Source of the DNA: an uncultured Eubacteriales bacterium
Lineage (GTDB): Bacteria; Bacillota; Clostridia; Oscillospirales; CAG-272
Length of the DNA stretch: 11,363 nucleotides
Reading direction: 5' to 3'
Assembly (NCBI GenBank): GCA_900544985.1
Contig: UQXK01000053.1
Coordinates: 1 to 11,363 of the forward strand
The notes under the pieces were generated by a model. It did not search any database. It was not told the DNA's origin and was given only the letters and a program-made list of their open reading frames with translations. A program made the position numbers and the translations under genes. Shown one piece after another: positions 5,972 through 11,363 of this stretch; position 1 is the first letter of the stretch; each line of letters starts with the position of its first letter.

Positions 5972-6817
5972 TTATTCCTTGACGCGCTTTGTGACAAGGC
6001 TCTTTTCGTTTTCGTCGTCAATCTTCGCCGCACGATTGTCTTCGTTCCTGTAAACAAGGTAATAGCAAAGCGCATCTATAACAACAAGGCGCGAAAGATG
6101 AGAACTGAGAGCAAGAGAACTATGCTTCGTCTCCTCGGTATCGGTCAAAAGCGTGATATCGCTCTGCTTTGTTATGGGAGAGCGCTCCGTTCCTGTTATG
6201 GAAACAGTGGAGATACCGCGGCTCTTTGCCAGCTTCATCGCCTCCACTATGTCCTTTGACGCGCCGGATTGAGAAACGCCGACAAGCACGTCTCCCTCTT
6301 TCATAAGAGATACGGCTATCATCTGCATATGAGTGTCTCCGTAAGAATACGCCTGGCACCCTGCGCGAAGAAATTTATTTGCCGCGTCCTGCGCGACGGA
6401 GGCGGAGGAGCCGAGCCCGATAAGAACCGTTTTTCCCGCGCCGGCTATAAGGTTTGCCGCCGCCGATATATCTTCCGGCGCCATATTTCTAAGCGTTCTT
6501 TCGAGCGACAAATAAGCGTCGTTGCATATCTTTTCGAGGATTTCAAAGCAGGAATCGTTTTCGTCTATCGTAGAAGAGACAACCTTGCTGTCCGGTTCCT
6601 TTGCAACGGAGATTTTCAGTTCCCCGTAGCCTGAAAATCCGAGTCTGCGGGCAAATCTCACGATGGTCGCTTCACTGCTGCCGCACTTTTCCGCAAGTTC
6701 CGTTATAGATAAAGGAAGATCTCCGCCGGGATGCGCTATAAGCCAATCCGCTATCTTTCTCTCGGATTTCCCCATATCTTTATAAAGGAGTTGTGCTTTG
6801 AGTATAGTCTGATTCAT
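5972..6817 (-). CDS. RpiR/MurR-family transcriptional regulator (HTH + SIS domain)
   Basis: This is a 281-residue sugar-phosphate-responsive regulator and probably the controller of the BMC operon. The N-terminal domain has the RpiR-type helix-turn-helix, ITELAEKCGSSEATIVRFAR (38-57) continuing RLGFSGYGELK. The C-terminal SIS domain (about 115-255) carries the phosphosugar-binding loops IGLGSSAS (133-140) and SQSGASKD (182-189). The family senses phosphorylated sugars, which fits a locus with a deoxy-sugar-phosphate aldolase; the actual ligand is unknown. It is the promoter-proximal gene, with a strong promoter at 6922-6950 and a palindrome over the likely transcription start. A 115-base gap separates it from acetate kinase, so the metabolic genes may share its transcript or have a second promoter. 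The ATG at 6817 has only a weak ribosome site (GGAAAA, about 10 bases away), which suggests low translation, normal for a regulator. Confidence 0.94.
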   Translation of the reverse strand: MNQTILKAQLLYKDMGKSERKIADWLIAHPGGDLPLSITELAEKCGSSEATIVRFARRLGFSGYGELKISVAKEPDSKVVSSTIDENDSCFEILEKICNDAYLSLERTLRNMAPEDISAAANLIAGAGKTVLIGLGSSASVAQDAANKFLRAGCQAYSYGDTHMQMIAVSLMKEGDVLVGVSQSGASKDIVEAMKLAKSRGISTVSITGTERSPITKQSDITLLTDTEETKHSSLALSSHLSRLVVIDALCYYLVYRNEDNRAAKIDDENEKSLVTKRVKE

Positions 6818-6895
6818 CGCAATATTTTCCGCGTCTTACGACATGAAAAAAGTCAAGATTTCACCGCCGTTCAGAAAGCGTCGTCCTTTCCTTGG

Positions 6896-6914
6896 AATGA
6901 AAAAAATTTTCATT
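6896..6914 (-). promoter_or_regulatory. Palindrome at the transcription start, candidate RpiR operator
   Basis: This is a perfect 8-base inverted repeat with a 3-base centre (AATGAAAA, AAA, TTTTCATT) lying immediately downstream of the -10 box, over the expected start of transcription. A repressor bound here would block initiation. From memory, TGAAA-N-TTTCA-like palindromes serve several RpiR-type regulators, so autoregulation by the encoded protein is a reasonable inference. It could be chance in such an AT-rich stretch. Confidence 0.5.
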
Positions 6915-6921
6915 TTTCTTT

Positions 6922-6950
6922 ATTTTACAATATATATATTCGTTTGTCAA
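6922..6950 (-). promoter_or_regulatory. Sigma-A promoter for the RpiR gene and BMC operon
   Basis: On the minus strand there is a perfect -35 box TTGACA (6950-6945), a 17-base AT-rich spacer, and a -10 box TAAAAT (6927-6922). Transcription should begin near 6915, leaving a leader of about 98 bases before the regulator ATG at 6817. This is the best minus-strand promoter seen, and gene spacing downstream suggests it may drive the whole operon. Confidence 0.85.
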
Positions 6951-6968
6951 TAAAAATTATTGTTTTTC

Positions 6969-7114
6969 CACACCTTTCTTTCGGAGAAAGGTGTAGGAGA
7001 GAACTTCGCACCGAAAATACCACTTTATTTTAGTGAAGCTTTTGGGATTCCAAAGGACTTTTCCCGAAAAGTCCTTTGTGTCGGGGTCCCACGGCGGAAG
7101 CCCCAACCGATAAC
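6969..7114 (+). repeat. Hairpin-rich intergenic repeat, copy A
   Basis: This non-coding stretch starts with a 10-bp hairpin (ACACCTTTCT at 6970-6979 against AGAAAGGTGT at 6985-6994). It then holds a block ending in a 12-bp hairpin, CAAAGGACTTTT (7051-7062) against its complement (7067-7078), followed by TTGTGTCGGGGT (7076-7087). It matches copy B at 7261-7357: the 16-mer ACTTTATTTTAGTGAA occurs at 7022-7037 and 7283-7298, and CTTTTCCCGAAAA at 7058-7070 and 7300-7312. Copy B lacks a segment of about 15 bases present here. No supported gene overlaps. Orientation is arbitrary. Confidence 0.8.
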
Positions 7115-7123
7115 GCTTAAACC

Positions 7124-7156
7124 AAAAGCACGGCATAGCCGTGCTTTTATTTTTTA
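7124..7156 (+). terminator. Rho-independent-terminator-like hairpin within the repeat region
   Basis: An 11-bp stem (AAAAGCACGGC against GCCGTGCTTTT, 3-base loop, 7124-7148) is followed by ATTTTTTAATT on the plus strand. It has the exact form of an intrinsic terminator, but no plus-strand gene lies upstream in the window. It may insulate the protease gene from read-through or be part of the repeat cluster. Confidence 0.6.
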
Positions 7157-7160
7157 ATTA

Positions 7161-7357
7161 ACAGTTGGAACTGCGTTCCAAACCTTGCTTTAAGGGGCTT
7201 TTTGTAAAAAGCCCCTTAAAAATCCGCACCGTACTTTTCTTGAAAGAAAAGTAGGCAAAAGAACTTTCACACCGAATACACAACTTTATTTTAGTGAAAC
7301 TTTTCCCGAAAAATTTCTTGTGTCGGGGTTTCATGGCGGACAGCACCAACTGATTAT
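7161..7357 (+). repeat. Hairpin-rich intergenic repeat, copy B with three further palindromes
   Basis: Three perfect hairpins follow one another: 7 bp at 7165-7181 (TTGGAAC against GTTCCAA), 15 bp at 7189-7220 (core AAGGGGCTTTTT with a 2-base centre), and 10 bp at 7232-7253 (TACTTTTCTT against AAGAAAAGTA). After these, 7261-7357 repeats the block of copy A with scattered substitutions and one deletion. The 7232 hairpin corresponds to the one that follows the ACACC hairpin in copy C at the right edge, showing a modular order. The short minus-strand frame across this stretch encodes only hairpin-derived sequence and is not a gene. Confidence 0.8.
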
Positions 7358-7382
7358 GTATAACAACAAGTTACAGTATAAA

Positions 7383-7395
7383 TACAATGATTGTA
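7383..7395 (+). promoter_or_regulatory. 13-bp palindrome upstream of the protease promoter
   Basis: TACAAT-G-ATTGTA is a perfect 6-1-6 palindrome about 48 bases ahead of the -35 box. It could be a regulator binding site. The surrounding 7358-7442 is otherwise featureless AT-rich DNA. Confidence 0.25.
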
Positions 7396-7442
7396 CGAAT
7401 ATTTATAAATAATGTAAAGAAAACAGCCTTAATTTATTTATA

Positions 7443-7471
7443 TTGACAATTTTCGACAAATATGATATATT
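7443..7471 (+). promoter_or_regulatory. Sigma-A promoter of the protease lipoprotein gene
   Basis: A perfect -35 box TTGACA (7443-7448), a 17-base spacer and a -10 box TATATT (7466-7471) lie about 49 bases before the ATG. A GGAGGG ribosome site follows at 7504-7509. Spacing and boxes are close to consensus, so this gene should form its own transcription unit. Confidence 0.85.
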
Positions 7472-7519
7472 ATAGTTATAATTATAGTCACAAATACAGG
7501 AGCGGAGGGTATACACTGT

Positions 7520-9226
7520 ATGAAAAAATATTTTAAAATATCCGTGATATTTATTTTGGCTTTTACCATGCTGTTTTTTTCCGGATGCGGAAGCGTTAAA
7601 GTGTTATTTGATATAGGCGACGCGGAACTTATATCCGGGGAAATCAAGCAAAAATATAAAGACGGTATAGAAATAGTTCCTCCCGAAATAAACAAAGACG
7701 GATATGCACTTGTCGGATGGGAAGGAAATTATATCTCTCCGGAAAAAAATCAAACGATAACGCCGATATGGAAAAAAATACATACAGTAAATTTCGAACT
7801 TGACGGCGGAACGTCAGACGACTCCGTTTCCCTTACGCAGCAAATAATTGACGGTGAAGCTGCTACCGCTCCCGCTCCCGAGAAAAACGGGTTTTCGTTT
7901 GAGGGATGGGACACGGATTTTTCTTCCGTATCCGAGGACATGACGGTAACAGCAAAATGGAAAGCACTACATAAAGTTACTTTTGATCTCAACGGCGGGG
8001 CAACATACGATACAAATCTTCTTTCACAGCTTGTAAAGGACGGCGAAGCCGCTGTTCTTCCCGTAGTACAGAGAAAACGTTACAACTTTGTAAAATGGGA
8101 CAAAGATGTTTCCAATGTAAAAAGAGATACGACCGTAAAAGCGGTATGGGAACGCGCAAAATTAAGCGTTTCCGAAATTTTCAATGTGGTAAATCCTTCT
8201 ACCGTTGAAATAAATACATACCGTTTGAACGACATTCACTATTCGACAGGTTCCGGATTCTTTCTTGACAAATACGGTGATATCGTTACGAATTATCACG
8301 TTATAGAAAACGCGAGAAAAATCGTTGTCAAAATGCATGACGGCAAAGAATATACGGTCTCCAAAGTGGTTTCTTACGATAAAGAATTCGATATCGCCAT
8401 ACTTCATATCGAATTGGATAAATCAAAGATATCTTATCTTGAAGTTTCCGATAAAAAAGTAAAAGTAGGAGACCCGGTATTCGCAATAGGCAGTTCTCTC
8501 GGACTTACGGGAACTTTTTCAAGCGGCATTGTCTCTCAGGTAAACAGAACGGTAAGCAGCGCCCCGAATGTCAAATTTATTCAGACCACAACCCCTATTT
8601 CCTCCGGAAACAGCGGCGGACCTCTGGTAGATGAATACGGTCTTGTCATAGGGATAAATTCCATGAGTTATACCGAGGGACAAAACCTTAATCTTGCCAT
8701 CGATATCTCCTGCATAAACAACCTGAAAAAAGTAAACCTCACCCCGGAAGAACTCTTCCAAAAAGAGGGGACGGTAAAATGGATTCCGGGTGAAAATGTT
8801 ATAAAAGAAACAGCGGAAAGCATTATAGGACAGAAAATATCGTTAGGCGACACTGTCGAAGGAAGTATCGTTTCCACCAAAGAACTCGATACATACTTTG
8901 TCGACATTCCGGAAGAGAGCGGCATAATAGCGATATTTGTCTATTGCGAATCCTTAAAAGATATTCAGAATATCGGATTTCTTCCTATATTGTCCAATGT
9001 ATTGAACATAGACAAATCCGTCGCTTATCCCGAGGAATATTACCAGATGACCGCTATACCGTCGGATGATGGATATATTCTCGTAACCGCTATCGTTGTA
9101 GATGAAGATATTATAAAAGACTACGGATATCTCGGATTTATCGTGGGCGGAAAAACTCCCATGATATACGATACCTTCATATACTCCATGACAATGGAAG
9201 AATTCAAAAATATCTTCACAAAATAA
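7520..9226 (+). CDS. HtrA-like trypsin-family serine protease lipoprotein with InlB-type repeats
   Basis: This is a 568-residue surface-anchored protease. Residues 1-23 form a lipoprotein signal peptide ending FFSGC, with Cys23 the likely lipidated residue. Residues about 50-210 hold InlB-type (Listeria-Bacteroides) beta repeats: one degenerate (GYALVGWEGNY, ending ITPIWKK), then HTVNFELDGG...FSFEGWDTDF...VTAKW (88-147) and HKVTFDLNGG...YNFVKWDKDV...VKAVW (151-210). The protease domain (about 218-400) has a complete triad: His260 in TNYHVI, Asp291 in EFDIAIL, Ser365 in SSGNSGGPLV. No PDZ domain follows. Residues about 425-568 are of uncertain identity; GDTVEGSIVSTKELDTYFVD (443-462) resembles the start of a PPC (pre-peptidase C-terminal) beta domain. 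HtrA relatives degrade or refold damaged exported proteins; the repeats may bind a partner or the cell wall. It has its own promoter and terminator, so no operon partner is implied. Confidence 0.9.
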   Translation: MKKYFKISVIFILAFTMLFFSGCGSVKVLFDIGDAELISGEIKQKYKDGIEIVPPEINKDGYALVGWEGNYISPEKNQTITPIWKKIHTVNFELDGGTSDDSVSLTQQIIDGEAATAPAPEKNGFSFEGWDTDFSSVSEDMTVTAKWKALHKVTFDLNGGATYDTNLLSQLVKDGEAAVLPVVQRKRYNFVKWDKDVSNVKRDTTVKAVWERAKLSVSEIFNVVNPSTVEINTYRLNDIHYSTGSGFFLDKYGDIVTNYHVIENARKIVVKMHDGKEYTVSKVVSYDKEFDIAILHIELDKSKISYLEVSDKKVKVGDPVFAIGSSLGLTGTFSSGIVSQVNRTVSSAPNVKFIQTTTPISSGNSGGPLVDEYGLVIGINSMSYTEGQNLNLAIDISCINNLKKVNLTPEELFQKEGTVKWIPGENVIKETAESIIGQKISLGDTVEGSIVSTKELDTYFVDIPEESGIIAIFVYCESLKDIQNIGFLPILSNVLNIDKSVAYPEEYYQMTAIPSDDGYILVTAIVVDEDIIKDYGYLGFIVGGKTPMIYDTFIYSMTMEEFKNIFTK

Positions 9227-9285
9227 AGCCGAGAACAAACACAACGATCAAATATTTATCCCGCATTGTCATTATTCAATAAATT

Positions 9286-9330
9286 CGAGAGCATATATTT
9301 TGTGAACATAAATATATGCTCTTGCTTTTT
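9286..9330 (+). terminator. Terminator after the protease gene
   Basis: A long AT-rich stem (GAGCATATATTT at 9289-9300 against AAATATATGCTC at 9310-9321, extended by three more pairs, one a wobble) is followed by TTGCTTTTT. It sits about 60 bases after the protease stop, between that gene and the acetyltransferase. The rest of 9227-9426 is AT-rich with no gene. I see no convincing promoter for the acetyltransferase, although TATTAT at 9398-9403 could be a -10 box. Confidence 0.7.
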
Positions 9331-9426
9331 ACATTCGGTTATATCAATCATTATTTTTTCAACATCATGATTTTAACTCATATTGCAAATATATATTTAT
9401 TATAGAATCAAAAAGGAATACACAAA

Positions 9427-9864
9427 ATGCTCTCTTTAAGAAATTTCAATGAAAATGATATCGAAATATTGAAAATCATGAATTTCGGCAAGTCCGATCA
9501 AGAAATATATGATATTCTGAAAAAATGGGACAGCCATGAATTTAACGGAAAATACTCCGAACTTTTTGCTGTATGCGTTGATGAGAAAATAGTCGGATAT
9601 GTTTCTCTGTATCAGCATAACGGTTATCTCATAAGTGCGGGACCTGAGATTCTGAAAGAGTATCGCAGAAAAGGATATGCGTATGAAGCATTAAAGCAAG
9701 CTTATGAATATGCAAAAGAAAAAGGTTATGAAATAGCGACCGCTCAAATCAGAAAAAACAATATCGCCGGCATAAGACTTCACGAAAAACTCGGTTTTAT
9801 TTTAGACTGTGAGATGATAAACAGGCACGGAAACGAAGTATACATATATATCAAATTATTGTAA
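9427..9864 (+). CDS. GNAT-family N-acetyltransferase
   Basis: This is a 145-residue, single-domain acetyl-CoA-dependent acetyltransferase. The acetyl-CoA pyrophosphate loop is clear: ILKEYRRKGYAYEAL (75-89), with R80-R81-K82-G83-Y84-A85 filling the R/Q-x-x-G-x-G/A pattern. The second signature is NNIAGIRLHEKLGFI (111-125), where the family usually has an Asn and an aromatic or His-Glu-K-x-GF segment. The substrate cannot be predicted: family members acetylate protein N-termini, antibiotics, polyamines or small metabolites. The ATG at 9427 has AAAAGGA about 9 bases upstream. The gene is markedly AT-richer than the BMC operon and has no co-directional neighbour closer than the protease, which is cut off by a terminator. 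Confidence 0.88.
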   Translation: MLSLRNFNENDIEILKIMNFGKSDQEIYDILKKWDSHEFNGKYSELFAVCVDEKIVGYVSLYQHNGYLISAGPEILKEYRRKGYAYEALKQAYEYAKEKGYEIATAQIRKNNIAGIRLHEKLGFILDCEMINRHGNEVYIYIKLL

Positions 9865-9960
9865 AAAACGCAAACGCCGTTCGGAATAAAAATATTTTAT
9901 TGTAATTACCGATCTTCTGCGGAATATGTGATATACTTTTATAAAATTCATAACAGTATA

Positions 9961-9997
9961 AAAAACACGGAACACATAAATGCTCCGTGTTTTTATT
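9961..9997. terminator. Bidirectional terminator between convergent genes
   Basis: An 11-bp stem (AAAAACACGGA at 9961-9971 against TCCGTGTTTTT at 9984-9994) gives a T-run after the hairpin on both strands. It lies between the acetyltransferase stop (plus strand) and the SLH protein stop at 9998 (minus strand), so it should end both transcripts. Between 9865 and 9960 nothing else is seen. Confidence 0.88.
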
Positions 9998-11236
9998 TTA
10001 ATTGTATTGAAGAACGCTGTAAAGAAGACCCGCCGTATCTTCCCTCGAAATTTCATCTTTTGAAGCTTCGCATTCCACCATTCCCGCATTAACCAATATG
10101 GAAAGAGCGTCATACTCCTCATCCGACATGACAGAGACGGAAACATCTTTTCCGACAAAATCGAAACCCGAAAGCGCGCCTATTCTGCAAACGATAAGCG
10201 CCGCATCCTCATAAGTTATATTTTTATCCGGCATAAAACATCTTCCGTCATCCGTATCGATTCCGACAACTATTCCGAGCGCCTCTGCGGAAGATATATA
10301 CTTCTTTTCATACGGCGTAAAATCATCGCTGTCGCAAAAAGAGCTTTCTCCGTTATTCACTTCGATTCCCGCTGTGTTCATCGCCATAATGAGAAAGTCG
10401 GATCTTGTAACTTTTCCCTGCGGATCAAACACTCTTTTGTCTCCGCTCTTGCTCCCGAGCATCACATCATTTTTTGCAAGAACCGCCGCGGCAAAATGAA
10501 AAGAAGAATCCTCCATATCGGAATAAACGAAATTCTTTTCATTCTTCATAACATTTACAGTGATTTTTGAAACGTTGGAAACATTTCCGTTCTTATCCTC
10601 GGCGCGGAAAGTAAATGAATCTTTGCCGTAAAAACCTTCATCGGGAGTATATTTATACTCTCCCGTGCTTACGTTTATTATCTCCACAACGCCGTGCGAT
10701 GCACCGGATTCTATCGAAAAGGTAAGATCGTCTCTTTTCTCTTCTACGGGAAGAACAGAGAAAATGCTTATACACGATAAATCTGTTATCTTATCGGACT
10801 TTGTTACGGGAGAGAGAGAAATGCTCTCCGTCATCATAGATATAGAACAGGTGAATTCCTCCTTATATCCCATATCGCACGGAACAAAGCCGAAACTTGC
10901 ACAAGCTCCCGCTTTTGAAGGTATAAATCGCAGAATCGATATTTTCTCCGAAGGAATGGTTTCTCCGGGAGTAACGTCGACAGCGCCGAGCTTCAAAACT
11001 CCGTCTTCAACCGACGGCAGCGTCGTAACGGTTATAGAGAAATTTTCCTTTGCTCCGAGTGCCGTTTTGAAATCTTCCGCAGAGAAAACAATATCGTTTT
11101 TTGCGACTCCGACTTTTGACATTGTAACGTCTTTTTGAATAACCGATATACCCGGGGAAACGAGTGCGGCGCTTGATGATATAGAGAAAATCAATATAAA
11201 AGAGACAAAAAGCGCAGAAATAAACAGTTTTTTCAT
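9998..11236 (-). CDS. Secreted protein with a cadherin-like/Ig-like domain and C-terminal SLH motifs
   Basis: This is a 412-residue exported protein. A signal peptide (about 1-24, hydrophobic core LFVSFILIFSI) has a likely cut in the SSA-A region. Residues 170-230 match a cadherin-like/Big_9-type beta domain: HGVVEIINVSTGEYKYTPDE (181-200), GFYGKDSFTF (201-210), then DKNGNVSNVSK. Residues about 75-125 look like a degenerate earlier copy with three cysteines. The C-terminal third has three SLH motifs: FVYSDMEDSSFHFAAAV...VFDPQGKVTRSDF (236-281), FCDSDDFTPYEKKYI...FMPDKNITYEDAA (300-346), and a shorter third (370-410, DEISRED). SLH motifs bind pyruvylated secondary cell wall polymers and hold proteins at the surface, so this is probably a small wall-bound structural protein. 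The ATG at 11236 has AAAGGA 8 bases upstream. No promoter is convincing; TAAAAT boxes occur in 11270-11300 on the minus strand. Confidence 0.87.
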   Translation of the reverse strand: MKKLFISALFVSFILIFSISSSAALVSPGISVIQKDVTMSKVGVAKNDIVFSAEDFKTALGAKENFSITVTTLPSVEDGVLKLGAVDVTPGETIPSEKISILRFIPSKAGACASFGFVPCDMGYKEEFTCSISMMTESISLSPVTKSDKITDLSCISIFSVLPVEEKRDDLTFSIESGASHGVVEIINVSTGEYKYTPDEGFYGKDSFTFRAEDKNGNVSNVSKITVNVMKNEKNFVYSDMEDSSFHFAAAVLAKNDVMLGSKSGDKRVFDPQGKVTRSDFLIMAMNTAGIEVNNGESSFCDSDDFTPYEKKYISSAEALGIVVGIDTDDGRCFMPDKNITYEDAALIVCRIGALSGFDFVGKDVSVSVMSDEEYDALSILVNAGMVECEASKDEISREDTAGLLYSVLQYN

Positions 11237-11311
11237 TTTATTTTTCCTTTCTTTGGCATTTTTCTGCCTGATTTTATCTATATTTTATCCATTTGGAAGT
11301 TTGTTTATTCA

Positions 11312-11363
11312 CACACCTTTCTTTCGGAGAAAGGTGTGCCACCTACTTTTCTTATAAGAAAAG
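11312..11363 (+). repeat. Hairpin-rich intergenic repeat, copy C (runs off the right edge)
   Basis: This copy opens with the same 25-base hairpin as copy A: 11313-11337 is identical to 6970-6994, here extended by one more base pair. It continues GCCACCTACTTTTCTT into a second hairpin, an 18-base perfect palindrome at 11346-11363 (CTTTTCTTATAAGAAAAG). Copy B carries the equivalent second hairpin at 7232-7253 with a different centre. It sits just upstream of the SLH gene and in the same orientation as copies A and B. Confidence 0.85.

Noticed and set aside
7158..7349. Minus-strand open frame of 63 codons in the repeat region
   Set aside because: It is made entirely of the hairpin repeats, with no ribosome site and low-complexity Lys/Phe/Ser sequence.
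6969..7357. CRISPR array
   Set aside because: The repeats are few, imperfect, of different lengths and not regularly spaced by unique spacers, and no cas genes are near.
11256..11269. Small GGCA/TGCC hairpin in the leader of the SLH gene
   Set aside because: It has only four base pairs, too weak to support a regulatory call.

Overview
This window looks like chromosomal DNA from an anaerobic Firmicute of the Clostridia type, probably an uncultured gut lineage. The signs are strong GGAGG-type ribosome sites, sigma-A promoters with a 17-bp spacer, an RpiR-type regulator, a lipoprotein carrying InlB-type repeats, and an S-layer-homology (SLH) protein. This placement is an inference from gene content, not from a marker gene.

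Positions 1-6950, minus strand: a bacterial microcompartment (BMC) operon. In transcription order it holds an RpiR/MurR regulator, acetate kinase, a class II (fuculose/rhamnulose-1-phosphate type) aldolase, a CoA-acylating aldehyde dehydrogenase of the PduP/EutE kind, a zinc alcohol dehydrogenase, and at least four hexameric (BMC-H) shell proteins. The fourth shell gene runs off the left edge. The aldolase (C-terminus) and both dehydrogenases (N-terminus) carry short amphipathic helices after or before a linker, which look like encapsulation peptides. The likely scheme is that the aldolase splits a deoxy-sugar phosphate into dihydroxyacetone phosphate and lactaldehyde. The aldehyde, or propionaldehyde made from it, is then oxidised to acyl-CoA and reduced to alcohol inside the shell, which recycles NAD and CoA. 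Acetate kinase harvests ATP from the acyl phosphate. No diol dehydratase, phosphotransacylase, pentamer (BMC-P) or trimer (BMC-T) shell gene lies in the window, so the exact pathway stays open.

Positions 6950-7440: a non-coding stretch packed with perfect hairpins and two imperfect copies of a modular repeat. A third copy begins at the right edge (11312 onward). No gene is supported here.

Positions 7440-9864, plus strand: an HtrA-like serine protease lipoprotein with its own strong promoter and terminator, then a small AT-rich GNAT acetyltransferase. A bidirectional terminator at 9961-9997 separates these from a minus-strand secreted protein (9998-11236) with a cadherin-like/Ig-like domain and three SLH motifs. 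The BMC operon is visibly richer in G+C than the genes to its right.
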